Shown here one piece after another: positions 38,844-48,156 of a stretch of DNA of 64,000 nt. Below the pieces are notes generated by a model that was not told the DNA's origin, searched no databases, and saw only the letters and a program-made list of their open reading frames with translations. The position numbers and the translations under genes were made by a program. The DNA is from Saccharococcus thermophilus. Its GTDB lineage: Bacteria > Bacillota > Bacilli > Bacillales > Anoxybacillaceae. Each line of letters begins with the position of its first letter. Position 1 is the first letter of the stretch. Location of the stretch: positions 1,612,001 through 1,676,000 of the forward strand of contig NZ_JAASRS010000001.1 in NCBI RefSeq assembly GCF_011761475.1, written 5' to 3'.

Positions 38844-39100
38844 GACAAGTACCAAACGAATATTATGAACTGTTAGAGCAGCTGCAAGCGGTTGATTTTG
38901 CCCTTGTCGATCTCACGTTATATCTGGATACTCATCCTACCGATTACCAAGCCATTCAGCAATTTAATCAGCTCGCCCAAAAACGGAAACAATTAAAGAA
39001 ACAATTCGAATCCGCTTACGGCCCGCTGCAGCAATATGGAAACAGTTATTCCAACTACCCGTGGAACTGGAATGATTGCCCATGGCCTTGGCAAGTGTAA
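38840..39100 (+). CDS. cotJB: Spore coat protein CotJB
   Basis: An 86-residue helical protein (YYELLEQLQAVDFALVDL start) ending in a tryptophan- and proline-rich tail, NYPWNWNDCPWPWQV. Partner of CotJA and CotJC. Start overlaps the cotJA stop, indicating coupling. Confidence 0.93.
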   Translation: MRQVPNEYYELLEQLQAVDFALVDLTLYLDTHPTDYQAIQQFNQLAQKRKQLKKQFESAYGPLQQYGNSYSNYPWNWNDCPWPWQV

Positions 39101-39133
39101 CAGAGCGACATCGTATAAAGGGAGGAAAGGGCG

Positions 39134-39703
39134 ATGTGGATTTATGAAAAAAAATTGCAATATCCTGTTCGTGTCAGCACGTGCAACCCGAAATTGGCAA
39201 AATATTTAATTGAGCAATATGGCGGGGCAGACGGAGAACTTGCCGCTGCGCTTCGTTATTTAAACCAACGTTATACGATCCCTGATAAGGTCATTGGGCT
39301 GCTTACTGATATCGGAACGGAAGAGTTTGCCCATTTGGAAATGATCGCGACCATGGTGTACAAACTAACGAAAGATGCCACTCCCGAACAATTGAAAGAG
39401 GCGGGGCTTGACGCGCACTATGTCGATCACGAACGCGCTTTATTTTATCATAATGCCGCGGGCGTTCCGTTTACAGCAACATACATTCAGGCGAAAGGAG
39501 ACCCGATTACCGATTTATACGAAGACATTGCGGCGGAGGAAAAAGCGCGGGCAACTTACCAATGGATTATTAATATGAGCGATGACCCGGATTTAAACGA
39601 CGGACTCCGCTTTTTGCGCGAGCGGGAAATCATCCACGCCCAACGCTTCCGTGAAGCAGTAGAAATTTTAAAAGAAGAGCGCGACCAGAAAAAATTTTTC
39701 TAA
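39134..39703 (+). CDS. cotJC: Spore coat manganese-catalase family protein CotJC
   Basis: A 189-residue ferritin-like four-helix protein of the manganese catalase family. Metal-ligand motifs are visible: E in DGELAAALRYL, EEFAHLE, AAEEKARATY and the histidine in REIIHAQRF. Probably protects the spore from peroxide in the coat. Third gene of the operon with its own GGAGG site. Confidence 0.94.
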   Translation: MWIYEKKLQYPVRVSTCNPKLAKYLIEQYGGADGELAAALRYLNQRYTIPDKVIGLLTDIGTEEFAHLEMIATMVYKLTKDATPEQLKEAGLDAHYVDHERALFYHNAAGVPFTATYIQAKGDPITDLYEDIAAEEKARATYQWIINMSDDPDLNDGLRFLREREIIHAQRFREAVEILKEERDQKKFF

Positions 39704-39709
39704 CCCGGC

Positions 39710-39743
39710 AATAGCTGAATGGGAGTGCCATTCAGCTATTTTC
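39710..39743. terminator. Bidirectional terminator between cotJC and ypbF
   Basis: A perfect 12-bp stem (AATAGCTGAATG and complement, 7-base loop) lies between two convergent genes, overlapping the last codons of ypbF. Confidence 0.8.
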
Positions 39744-40181
39744 ATAATATAAATTAATATCGTACTCCTTTTTCATGATTTCAAACAGTTTATGGCGCTC
39801 CTTCCATTGCTGTTCTTCTTTCCATAAATCAGCGCTTTTTTGGATGATTTCACAGCGAAGGGAATGAAATTCCGCCTCTGCTTTATCACATTTTCTTTTG
39901 TAGTATACAATCGCCCAATACGCAGAAAACAGCAACAACAATATATACAAGTGCACCGTTTTTCCAAAAAACCCGTCGATAAACTCCTTCCATGTGCCGC
40001 TTGGAAAAATCAGCGCAAATAAAACATAAATGAAAAAGATCGCAAATCCTCCGAAAGTGACGACCTGCAAGGAAAGAACGTTTTTCTTCAGCCGTTCCCA
40101 TTTTTGCTTTTTTTCAATCACTCCAAGCAGCATTTGCCTTGTCACTTCATCGATCGGCAGATGCTCGAGAAACTTTCCCAT
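39732..40181 (-). CDS. ypbF: YpbF-like membrane protein (DUF2663)
   Basis: A 149-residue protein with a helical charged N-terminus, two membrane segments (about residues 40-60 and 76-93) and a long charged C-terminal helix with KEEQQWKERHKLF. Function unknown. Length and place in the ypb cluster fit B. subtilis YpbF. Confidence 0.82.
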   Translation of the reverse strand: MGKFLEHLPIDEVTRQMLLGVIEKKQKWERLKKNVLSLQVVTFGGFAIFFIYVLFALIFPSGTWKEFIDGFFGKTVHLYILLLLFSAYWAIVYYKRKCDKAEAEFHSLRCEIIQKSADLWKEEQQWKERHKLFEIMKKEYDINLYYENS

Positions 40182-40275
40182 CTTTCCATCCCCTTGTTTT
40201 TTCCTCCACCCTTTCTATTTATAAACGTATGTACGAGCCCGCTTCATTAGAACGAAAAAACACGTGCTTATCCCT

Positions 40276-40866
40276 CTATTTTTTCACATCGATTGCCGGA
40301 ATTTGCAATACTTGTCCTTGATGAAGCTGAGCATTTTGTAAATGATTCCATTTTTTTATGATTTCCATTCCTCGATCGCTCCGATAATATTTCATCGCAA
40401 TGCTGTATAGCGTTTCGTTTCCCTGCACGACATGTGTGATCACTTTTTGCCCCTTTGCGGAAGCAACATCCTCTTTTTTGTGCACACTTAATTTAGAGTG
40501 ATGCTGTTTTTGCCCATTTGTTTCGCTTGATTTTGTCTCAACCTTTTCTTCAACAGGAGCGATGTCGATCGGTTCATAGCTGTCCGTGTCGCTGCGGGTG
40601 ACAACCGTCACAATCTTTGAATCTCGATTTGCATAATAAATGCTTAACATCGAAATCGGCAGCAAAATGAAAAACAGTACTAACAAACGTATGAGCGGAT
40701 ACTTCAGCTTCCACTTCTTTTTCTTTTCCCGCTTTTTTGACTTCTTCCGCCGATGCACCTCGCTGCGTGGTGGAAGCGATAGCCCTTCCTCTTTTGCCGG
40801 CTTATTTTTTTGCTGCACTAATTCCCGCAATGCTTCTGCTTGGTCTTCGATACGCTGCTGGCTCAC
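40276..40866 (-). CDS. ypbE: LysM-domain membrane protein YpbE
   Basis: A 196-residue type II membrane protein: a highly basic cytoplasmic stretch (RRKKSKKREKKKKWK), one membrane helix about residues 60-80, a linker and a C-terminal LysM domain (VVQGNETLYSIAMKYY to LQIPAI) expected to bind peptidoglycan. GTG start at 40866 overlaps the ypbD stop (GTGA). Confidence 0.88.
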   Translation of the reverse strand: MSQQRIEDQAEALRELVQQKNKPAKEEGLSLPPRSEVHRRKKSKKREKKKKWKLKYPLIRLLVLFFILLPISMLSIYYANRDSKIVTVVTRSDTDSYEPIDIAPVEEKVETKSSETNGQKQHHSKLSVHKKEDVASAKGQKVITHVVQGNETLYSIAMKYYRSDRGMEIIKKWNHLQNAQLHQGQVLQIPAIDVKK

Positions 40867-41468
40867 TCCTGATTACCCCCGTTTTGTTTCCTTTCGCGCA
40901 CATAATCGAGACGAATATCTACCGCTAAAATAAAATCGATCAGAAAGTGGGCAAAAATCGTTACCCACAGGCTATTGGTCCACTCATAAATAGATCCAAG
41001 AAAAAAGCTTAATAGTACTACCATGATAAACAAAAACCATTTCTCTAAATAACGGATGTGCAGCAAAGCAAATACCGTGCTGGCAATAAACAAGCCAAAA
41101 TGCGTCTGGATGACGCCGCGGAACAGCCATTCTTCACTAAAAGCGATCAATAAACATAAAAAAAAGATATGCGGAATCGAGCGGCTTTGGAAAATTCTTT
41201 CATTAATTCCCCCGTCATCATACCATTGATCCGGCAGATAGCGCATCGCCAAAAAATCAACGGCTAATACGAGGAGAGCGCTCCCTCCGCCATAGGTGAA
41301 CACCGTAGCAGCATCAAACTGCCAGATACGCCGCAATGTCGAAAAATCAAAAAGAAAAAAAGCGATAATGACAGATATAACGATCAATAATAATTGTGTC
41401 AAGTATAAATGGATAAGCACTTCGCGGTCGCTCATCATTTGAATTTGTTCACTTTGCCGTTTCATCAT
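40863..41468 (-). CDS. ypbD: CPBP-family intramembrane metalloprotease YpbD
   Basis: A 201-residue membrane protein of the CAAX-protease/bacteriocin-processing family. The catalytic motif EExxxR is seen in SEEWLFRG, then FALLHIRY and the HFLIDF histidine motif. Six or so hydrophobic segments. Substrate unknown. Overlaps ypbE and follows recS by 13 bases. Confidence 0.9.
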   Translation of the reverse strand: MMKRQSEQIQMMSDREVLIHLYLTQLLLIVISVIIAFFLFDFSTLRRIWQFDAATVFTYGGGSALLVLAVDFLAMRYLPDQWYDDGGINERIFQSRSIPHIFFLCLLIAFSEEWLFRGVIQTHFGLFIASTVFALLHIRYLEKWFLFIMVVLLSFFLGSIYEWTNSLWVTIFAHFLIDFILAVDIRLDYVRERKQNGGNQE

Positions 41469-41481
41469 TGCTACTCCTCGC

Positions 41482-42975
41482 TTAAAAGAACAGGCGTTGT
41501 AATTCGTCTCTCCAGCCCAAAATGCGGATAGGACGTTTTTCTTCCGTGCGCAAGTAGGCGTCTAATTTCAGCCCGCAACAATCACAGCAGCGGTCTGGCT
41601 TTTCCGTTAGTGTCTGCCCGAAAGTTTGAACAATTGCCTCCCGCCGGCAAGAACGGCGAAAAAGCCATGTTTCCATTTCTTGTAGTTTTTTTCGTTTCCA
41701 TTGCCTGCGCAACTCAATGTGCTTTGTTACTTTTTCGTATAGGCTGGCGGCTTCTTGTTTGTTGAGCAGTCGTGCGGAAGAAAAGGCTCCTTCCTTTTCC
41801 AAAAAGTACATAAGAATCCGTTTCTGCACGTCCGTAAATGAACAAGCGTCCATCCACTGCTCTACATCATCACGATCAACGCCATTTAATAACCGCTCGC
41901 ATAATTGTTTCACCTGCGCGTCGTCCGGCAATTCCGCTTCCATTAGAGATTGTACCATGCCCTCGTCCCCATTGGTATATAATAAAATCGCAACACTTTT
42001 TTTCCCGTCGCGTCCCGCCCTGCCAATTTCCTGAAGGTATGCTTCCATTTGGCCGGGCATATGAAAATGGATGACGAAGCGGATATTTTCCTTATTGACT
42101 CCCATGCCAAACGCATTCGTGCAGCATACAATATCTAATTGGTCGCGTAAAAACTGCTGCTGCACGAGCATCCGCTGTTCGGCATCCATGCCTCCATGAT
42201 AATACGCCACCCGCTCAATTCCTCCTTGCCGCAGCTTATGCGCCATCGTTTCCGCCCATTGCCTGCTCGAGAAATAAATGATCCCAGGACCTTGAAGAAG
42301 CTTGACATAATCCAGCAACCGGCTTACTTTCTCGGAAAGCGAATTCGCTTTTTCCACCTTGATGGCAATATTCGGACGGTCAACAGAATGAATATGGCGG
42401 CGCAACGGAGAAAGCTGCAAAATATGGATAATATCATTCATCACCTCAGGCGGCGCTGTAGCTGTCAACGCAAGACAAGGCGGCGACCCGAGTTGCCGCC
42501 GGATTTCCCCTAACTTTAAAAAATCAGGGCGAAAATCGTACCCCCACTGAGAAATGCAGTGAGCTTCATCGACGACAAATAAGGAAATGGGGGTATGCGT
42601 TAGAGCGGCAAGCAGGCGCTCCGACTGCAGCATCTCCGGAGAGACATAAATAAAGCGAAATTGATGAAGCCGCTCAAGCGCCCTCCACTTCTCCTTTGCT
42701 TCTAAAAAACTATTGAACGCAATAACCTGCTTTTCACCGCGCTGCCGAAGCTGCTGCACTTGATCTTCCATGAGCGAAACAAGCGGGGAAATGATTAATA
42801 CACTACCCGTCAACAAATAGGCCGGCAGCTGATAGCAGAGCGATTTTCCCCCGCCCGTCGGCAGCATCGCCAACACATCATACCCGCGCAAAATGTCCTC
42901 GATAATCTCCCGCTGTCCTTTGCGAAACGAGGAATATCCGAACTTTTCCCGAAGCAATTGCGTTAATGTCACCAC
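41482..42975 (-). CDS. recS: RecQ-family DNA helicase (RecS, short form)
   Basis: ATP-dependent 3'-5' helicase. The 497 residues carry Walker A PTGGGKSLCYQ, DEAH-type box DEAHCISQWGYDFRP, CTNAFGMGVNKENIRF, and QEIGRAGRDG; then the RecQ zinc site with RRSCRREAI and CCDCCG. No HRDC domain follows, which fits the short RecS of B. subtilis (ypbC). Starts inside the end of ypbB. Confidence 0.95.
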   Translation of the reverse strand: MVTLTQLLREKFGYSSFRKGQREIIEDILRGYDVLAMLPTGGGKSLCYQLPAYLLTGSVLIISPLVSLMEDQVQQLRQRGEKQVIAFNSFLEAKEKWRALERLHQFRFIYVSPEMLQSERLLAALTHTPISLFVVDEAHCISQWGYDFRPDFLKLGEIRRQLGSPPCLALTATAPPEVMNDIIHILQLSPLRRHIHSVDRPNIAIKVEKANSLSEKVSRLLDYVKLLQGPGIIYFSSRQWAETMAHKLRQGGIERVAYYHGGMDAEQRMLVQQQFLRDQLDIVCCTNAFGMGVNKENIRFVIHFHMPGQMEAYLQEIGRAGRDGKKSVAILLYTNGDEGMVQSLMEAELPDDAQVKQLCERLLNGVDRDDVEQWMDACSFTDVQKRILMYFLEKEGAFSSARLLNKQEAASLYEKVTKHIELRRQWKRKKLQEMETWLFRRSCRREAIVQTFGQTLTEKPDRCCDCCGLKLDAYLRTEEKRPIRILGWRDELQRLFF

Positions 42976-44021
42976 ATTTTCCCTTCCTTTGCCAATACAA
43001 GGCGGATTTCAAAATAGCTGACATCATCATCGATCGCATCGCGAATCAACTTTAACTTGCGAGTCCGTAATTTTCGGGCTGTTTCCACAATTTTTGCCGC
43101 CTTTTTTTCATGTACAAACGGTTCGATCGAAAACTGCGGAATATTAGCCGCAATCTCCACCACATGATCTTCAATCGTATTCTGTTTTAAACGGCGCAGC
43201 CGCGCGATTTCCGCAATCGATTTTCCATGCAATAGCCATTCATACGTTTTTTGCGCAGACAGCGTCAATGGCACCGGCAATGATAATCCATCCATCATTT
43301 CATATAAGATGGAGGAACGTTTCGCCTCCGCTGCTGCCATCATATAATGGAGCACGTTTTGGAATTGAAACCGAACGTATAGCGGATCTGTTTGCAAGTA
43401 CGAAGCAATTTGCTCGTTCGTCCAGCCAATTCGCTCAAAACTCGTCAAACGCAAGGTAAACACCGTCGCCTCTTCCTCGGAAACGGCATCAAGCAGGCGG
43501 TACATTTCTTCATAAAGCAATTCCGCCAGTTTCCGCACCGTTCTTCGCTGTGAGAATAAATAACGCTTCACCCACATCAACGTTTTTTCATGACGGTGGA
43601 TCGGTTCAAAACGGGTATGATGAAGAATGTTCGATACCGTTTGCACAAGCAAAGACAAACGGTACCAAAACCATTTTTCCGAAGCATGATACCGCCATCC
43701 ATTAAGATGCGTAGGAAAAAATGTTCGCTGCAGCTGCTCATCGAGCCATCTTTTTCCGGCTTCTGTCAATAAATAAGAGCGGTTTTGTACAGGGATAATC
43801 CAGCCGTTTTCTAACAACAACCGTGCTGCTGTCTCGACCTCGCTGAGCGTAATATCCTTCCATACGCCAAAAAACGGTTCAAGCTGAAACCATTTACTGT
43901 CCTGCAACGTTTGCGCCGATTTTTTTCCGGAAAATAAGTGATAGACCGCCGCCAACGATCTTTCACCGTTGAAGCGGCGCAGACAAAACAATAGCAAAAA
44001 CGCAGCATATCCGTCTCTCAT
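42969..44021 (-). CDS. ypbB: YpbB, helix-turn-helix partner of RecS
   Basis: A 350-residue protein whose C-terminal third has a helix-turn-helix of the HTH_40 type (LLHGKSIAEIARLRRLKQNTI, then EDHVVEIA). Always next to recS-type helicases in Bacillaceae; role unknown. The ATG at 44021 follows AAAGGAG by eight bases, replacing a longer frame with cysteine-rich out-of-family codons. Overlaps recS by seven bases. Confidence 0.88.
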   Translation of the reverse strand: MRDGYAAFLLLFCLRRFNGERSLAAVYHLFSGKKSAQTLQDSKWFQLEPFFGVWKDITLSEVETAARLLLENGWIIPVQNRSYLLTEAGKRWLDEQLQRTFFPTHLNGWRYHASEKWFWYRLSLLVQTVSNILHHTRFEPIHRHEKTLMWVKRYLFSQRRTVRKLAELLYEEMYRLLDAVSEEEATVFTLRLTSFERIGWTNEQIASYLQTDPLYVRFQFQNVLHYMMAAAEAKRSSILYEMMDGLSLPVPLTLSAQKTYEWLLHGKSIAEIARLRRLKQNTIEDHVVEIAANIPQFSIEPFVHEKKAAKIVETARKLRTRKLKLIRDAIDDDVSYFEIRLVLAKEGKMW

Positions 44022-44149
44022 GCCAGCTGCTCCTTTATGCAAACACTTTCGTCTACATTCATTGTAACAAAAATACCCGCCCTGTTTCGCGCATAAAGTT
44101 TTTCCGTTTCGAGTAAACAATGTTTATATGTTTAAAAATACAGATGTAA

Positions 44150-44515
<366 letters not shown>

Positions 44516-44525
44516 TGAACAAACA

Positions 44526-44560
44526 CCCTCTTGCCAAAAAACGCAAGAGGGATTTATTTA
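44526..44560 (+). terminator. Terminator of fer
   Basis: CCCTCTTGC and GCAAGAGGG form a 9-bp stem followed by ATTTATTTATTT, ten bases after the stop. Confidence 0.82.
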
Positions 44561-44689
44561 TTTCCTATCAATCAATAAAATTCAGTTAGATGTATAAATA
44601 TGCCGTAACATTAACGAGTATGCAGAAGATATTTACCAATCATAGATAAATCCACATTCATGATGTTTGCGAATTGCCTATCTCTGTAG

Positions 44690-44718
44690 TTGCTACCCTT
44701 TACCATCTATTCTATAAT
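44690..44718 (+). promoter_or_regulatory. Sigma-A promoter of ppa
   Basis: TTGCTA (44690-44695) and TATAAT (44713-44718) with 17 bases between; the gene starts 36 bases further on. Confidence 0.72.
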
Positions 44719-44753
44719 AGAAACGCATACATAATTTAAAGGAGGAACGTGTT

Positions 44754-45257
44754 GTGGCATTCGAAAATAAAGTGGTTGAAGCATTTATCGAAATTCCGAC
44801 AGGAAGCCAAAACAAGTACGAATTTGACAAAGAACGGGGCATTTTCAAACTAGACCGCGTCCTGTACTCGCCGATGTTTTATCCAGCAGAATACGGATAT
44901 TTGCAAAACACGCTCGCTTTAGACGGCGACCCGCTCGATATTTTAGTCATCACCACCAACCCAACGTTCCCTGGCTGCGTCATTGACACGCGTGTCATCG
45001 GTTATTTAAACATGATCGACAGCGGCGAAGAAGACGCAAAGCTGATCGGCGTTCCGGTTGAAGATCCTCGTTTTGACGAAGTTCGCAGCATTGAAGACCT
45101 TCCGCAACATAAATTAAAAGAAATCGCCCATTTCTTTGAACGCTATAAAGATTTGCAAGGAAAACGGACGGAAATCGGCGCATGGGAAGGGCCGGAAGCC
45201 GCTGCGAAATTAATTGAAGAATGCATTGCCCGCTACAACGAACAAAAAAATAAATAA
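44754..45257 (+). CDS. ppa: Inorganic pyrophosphatase, family I
   Basis: Hydrolyses pyrophosphate, driving biosynthesis. The 167 residues show the family I signature DGDPLDILV with the metal-binding aspartates, YPAEYGYL, and KRTEIGAWEG. GTG start with AAAGGAGG upstream. B. subtilis uses a family II enzyme (PpaC); the family I type is usual in Geobacillus. Confidence 0.96.
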   Translation: MAFENKVVEAFIEIPTGSQNKYEFDKERGIFKLDRVLYSPMFYPAEYGYLQNTLALDGDPLDILVITTNPTFPGCVIDTRVIGYLNMIDSGEEDAKLIGVPVEDPRFDEVRSIEDLPQHKLKEIAHFFERYKDLQGKRTEIGAWEGPEAAAKLIEECIARYNEQKNK

Positions 45258-45266
45258 TGGAAACAG

Positions 45267-45302
45267 CGCTCAAGTCTCCATAATGGCTTGGGCGTTTTTA
45301 TT
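45267..45302 (+). terminator. Terminator of ppa
   Basis: CGCTCAAG pairs with CTTGGGCG (one G-T pair) and is followed by TTTTTATT, ten bases after the stop. Confidence 0.78.
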
Positions 45303-45364
45303 AAGTAAAATCCGAACATTCAATGGTAAAAACGTTTACATTGGTATGACTTCTTTTCATCACA

Positions 45365-45394
45365 TTGACAGAAAGCGTTTTAATATGTTAAATT
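45365..45394 (+). promoter_or_regulatory. Sigma-A-like promoter of serA
   Basis: TTGACA at 45365-45370 and TAAATT or TTAAAT at 45388-45394, spacer 17-18. Forty-odd bases before the GTG start. Confidence 0.55.
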
Positions 45395-45437
45395 ATCAGA
45401 AATTTAAAATTCCTGAATAAGAAAGGAGCACATCGAC

Positions 45438-47012
45438 GTGTTTCGCATTTTAGTTTCCGACGCAATTAGCGAAGAAGGATTAACCCCACTACGAAAATCC
45501 GAACAAATGGAAATCGTGCAAAAAAAGGTCAGCGAAGCGGAAGCAGAGCTGCATCAGTTTGACGCCTTGCTCGTCCGCAGCGCGACAAAGGTGACAGAAG
45601 AACTGCTTTCGAAAATGACAAATTTAAAAATTATTGGCCGCGCCGGCGTAGGAGTAGACAATATTGATGTGGAAGCAGCGACGAAACGCGGAATTGTCGT
45701 CATTAATGCACCAAACGGAAATACGATTTCCGCCGCCGAACACACCTTTGCGATGATGGCTGCGCTCGTGCGCCATATTCCGCAAGCTCATATTTCGGTC
45801 AAATCAAGGGAATGGAATCGCTCCGCGTTTGTTGGAACAGAACTGCAAGGAAAACATTTAGGCATTATCGGATTCGGCCGCATCGGCTCCGAAGTGGCGA
45901 AACGCGCACGCGCTTTTGGCATGACCGTGCATGTATATGATCCGTTTTTAACGAAGGAGCGGGCGGAAAAGCTCGGCGTATCGATTCATACGCTCGATGA
46001 AGTACTGGCTTGCTCCGACATTATTACCGTGCATACTCCGCTGACAAAAGAAACGAAAGGGCTTCTTGGCGAGAAAAATTTAGCAAAAACAAAAAAAGGC
46101 GTATACCTCATCAACTGTGCCCGCGGCGGCATTATTGACGAACAGGCGCTCATTCCATTTTTGCAAAACGGCCATGTGGCAGGAGTAGCCCTCGATGTAT
46201 TTGAGCAAGAACCGCCAGGCGACCATCCGTTGTTGAAATTTGATAATGTGATTGTCACTCCTCATCTTGGCGCTTCCACGGTAGAAGCGCAGTTAAATGT
46301 CGCTACCCAAGTCGCTGAGGAGATATTGCAGTTTTTTGAAGGAAAACCGGTTACATCTTCTATTAATCTTCCAGCTTTGTCCAAAGACGTATACGACAAA
46401 ATTCAAGCATTCTATCATCTAGCGAAAAAAATGGGAATGATAGCCTCTCAATATATGAACATTCCGGTTCAAGAACTGTCCGTTACGTATGCAGGAACCG
46501 TCGCTGATTTAGAAACAACCTACATCACGCGCAGTCTGCTCGCTGGTTTTTTGCGTCCGCGTGTCGCTTCGACCGTCAACGAAGTAAATGCTACGATGAT
46601 CGCTAAAGAGCGAGGCATTACGTACGGGGAAAAATTTTCCGATGAAACACATGGCTATGCCAACTGCATCTCCCTTACCGTCCATGGCGAAAATAAAACG
46701 TTTACGATCAAAGGTTCACACATTCCAAACTACGGCGACCGCATCGTTCACTTTGACGGATTTGCGATTGACTTTGCGCCGGAAGGCCATCTCCTTTACA
46801 TCCAGCATCAAGACCGACCGGGTATGATCGGAAAAGTCGGAAACGTGCTCGGCGAACATCAAGTAAACATCGCCACCATGCAAGTCGGACGGCAAGAAGC
46901 AGGTGGCAAAGCGATCATGCTGCTTTCGTTAGATAAGCCAATTGATGATGCCGTGACGCAAAAATTAACGGAAATCGAAGATATTGACGCCGTAAAAAGA
47001 TTAGAAGTGTAA
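45438..47012 (+). CDS. serA: D-3-phosphoglycerate dehydrogenase
   Basis: First step of serine synthesis: oxidises 3-phosphoglycerate with NAD. The 524 residues begin at a GTG after AAAGGAG. Substrate-binding RAGVGVDNID, NAD-binding GFGRIGSEVAKRA, catalytic HTPLTKETKGL and NCARGGIIDE, and the histidine in VTPHLGAST are all present. Then an intervening domain and a C-terminal ACT domain (HQDRPGMIGKVGNVL), likely the serine feedback site. Confidence 0.97.
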   Translation: MFRILVSDAISEEGLTPLRKSEQMEIVQKKVSEAEAELHQFDALLVRSATKVTEELLSKMTNLKIIGRAGVGVDNIDVEAATKRGIVVINAPNGNTISAAEHTFAMMAALVRHIPQAHISVKSREWNRSAFVGTELQGKHLGIIGFGRIGSEVAKRARAFGMTVHVYDPFLTKERAEKLGVSIHTLDEVLACSDIITVHTPLTKETKGLLGEKNLAKTKKGVYLINCARGGIIDEQALIPFLQNGHVAGVALDVFEQEPPGDHPLLKFDNVIVTPHLGASTVEAQLNVATQVAEEILQFFEGKPVTSSINLPALSKDVYDKIQAFYHLAKKMGMIASQYMNIPVQELSVTYAGTVADLETTYITRSLLAGFLRPRVASTVNEVNATMIAKERGITYGEKFSDETHGYANCISLTVHGENKTFTIKGSHIPNYGDRIVHFDGFAIDFAPEGHLLYIQHQDRPGMIGKVGNVLGEHQVNIATMQVGRQEAGGKAIMLLSLDKPIDDAVTQKLTEIEDIDAVKRLEV

Positions 47013-47017
47013 AGCAA

Positions 47018-47049
47018 AAAAGGAATGGGCACGCCCCATTCCTTTTTTT
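47018..47049 (+). terminator. Terminator of serA
   Basis: AGGAATGGG and CCCATTCCT form a 9-bp stem followed by seven T residues; it can also act for the convergent PHP gene. Confidence 0.9.
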
Positions 47050-47064
47050 GCGCGGCCACCGCTT

Positions 47065-47877
47065 TTATCCTAGCGGCACCGCTTTTCGCTCTCCTTTATG
47101 AAACGTCATCAACTCCGTATAGCCGACGCTTCTCGCAAGCGCAATCGCCTTGTCGTAATCCGCGCCTACATGTTCAGGAACATGCGCATCCGAGGAAAGC
47201 ACAATCGGAATGCCTTTATCATAGCACATTTGCAATAACCGTTGATCCGGATATAGCTCGCCGACCGGCTTGCGGAGCCCAGCCGTGCTGATTTCAACGC
47301 ATGTTTTCGAGTTTGCTAGTGCAGTTGTCGCACGATCATATTGCTCTAGCAAAAATTCTTCATCTTCCGGAACATATTTGAATATTTTGACCAAATCAAG
47401 ATGGCCGACAATATCAAATAAGTTGGACTCGGCCAAGGTGACAACTTGATCAAAATATTTGCGGTATGTATCGTACAGGTCGCGTCGTTCCCACTCTTGG
47501 CGATACTCTGCCAGGTCAATGCCAAAATCATCGACCCAATGAATCGAACCGATCACATAGTCAAACTCGTAAGACCGAATAAATTGGGCCATTTCTTCAT
47601 GTTTTCCCGGCGTATAGTCCATTTCGATCGACATTTTTACGTCAATTCCAGCATCCCACGCTTCATGGAACAGCCGGACATAGTCAGCCATATCGTAATA
47701 ACGGCGTGCGTCAACCCATGGATTGGATAAAATATTTTTTGTTTGGTAAAAATGGTAGGCATGTTCCGATATGCCGAAATGCTGGATCCCCTTTCTTGCT
47801 GCTTCATCGGTAAATTGCCGTAAATAGTCGAGGGTCAGCGTCCCCCGCTCCAGATGATTATGGTAATCGGTTAACAT
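47065..47877 (-). CDS. PHP-domain phosphatase, histidinol-phosphatase-like
   Basis: A 270-residue PHP-superfamily hydrolase. Metal ligands are visible in DYHNHLE, ISEHAYHF, SIEMDYTPG, IGSIHWV, GHLDLVK and SSDAHVPEHVG. Histidinol phosphatase of histidine synthesis is the usual annotation, but the sequence differs from B. subtilis HisJ and no his gene is near, so the substrate is open. The ATG at 47877 follows GGGAGG by about eight bases. Confidence 0.85.
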   Translation of the reverse strand: MLTDYHNHLERGTLTLDYLRQFTDEAARKGIQHFGISEHAYHFYQTKNILSNPWVDARRYYDMADYVRLFHEAWDAGIDVKMSIEMDYTPGKHEEMAQFIRSYEFDYVIGSIHWVDDFGIDLAEYRQEWERRDLYDTYRKYFDQVVTLAESNLFDIVGHLDLVKIFKYVPEDEEFLLEQYDRATTALANSKTCVEISTAGLRKPVGELYPDQRLLQMCYDKGIPIVLSSDAHVPEHVGADYDKAIALARSVGYTELMTFHKGERKAVPLG

Positions 47878-47961
47878 ATTTCTCTCTCCTCCCACTGCGC
47901 GTTTCTATCATTATATCGCATCAAAATGGGGGAGGACAACGATTTTGCGAATTTTCACACG

Positions 47962-48051
47962 TCATCCCGTCAGCCCAACCATAAATAGCAATCGAATACA
48001 AACAGCCATTCCTGCCACAACAAGCAAACGTCTCAGCACATCTTCCATCAT
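47962..48051 (-). CDS. Possible small membrane protein, 29 residues
   Basis: Short frame (MMEDVLRR start, hydrophobic middle with VAGMAV and LLFMVG) behind a near-perfect GGAGG site placed five to eight bases before two adjacent ATGs. One predicted membrane helix. It fits the type of small membrane proteins often missed in annotation. It lies between the PHP gene and sigX-rsiX on the same strand. No family recognised. Confidence 0.5.
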   Translation of the reverse strand: MMEDVLRRLLVVAGMAVCIRLLFMVGLTG

Positions 48052-48156
48052 TCATTCCTCCATTTCGTTATCGTTTCGCCATATATGTATTATGTGAAAA
48101 ATGCGGCAAATAGAACATTGCGGATGCTACATTAACAAAACTGTAATAAAAAACGT

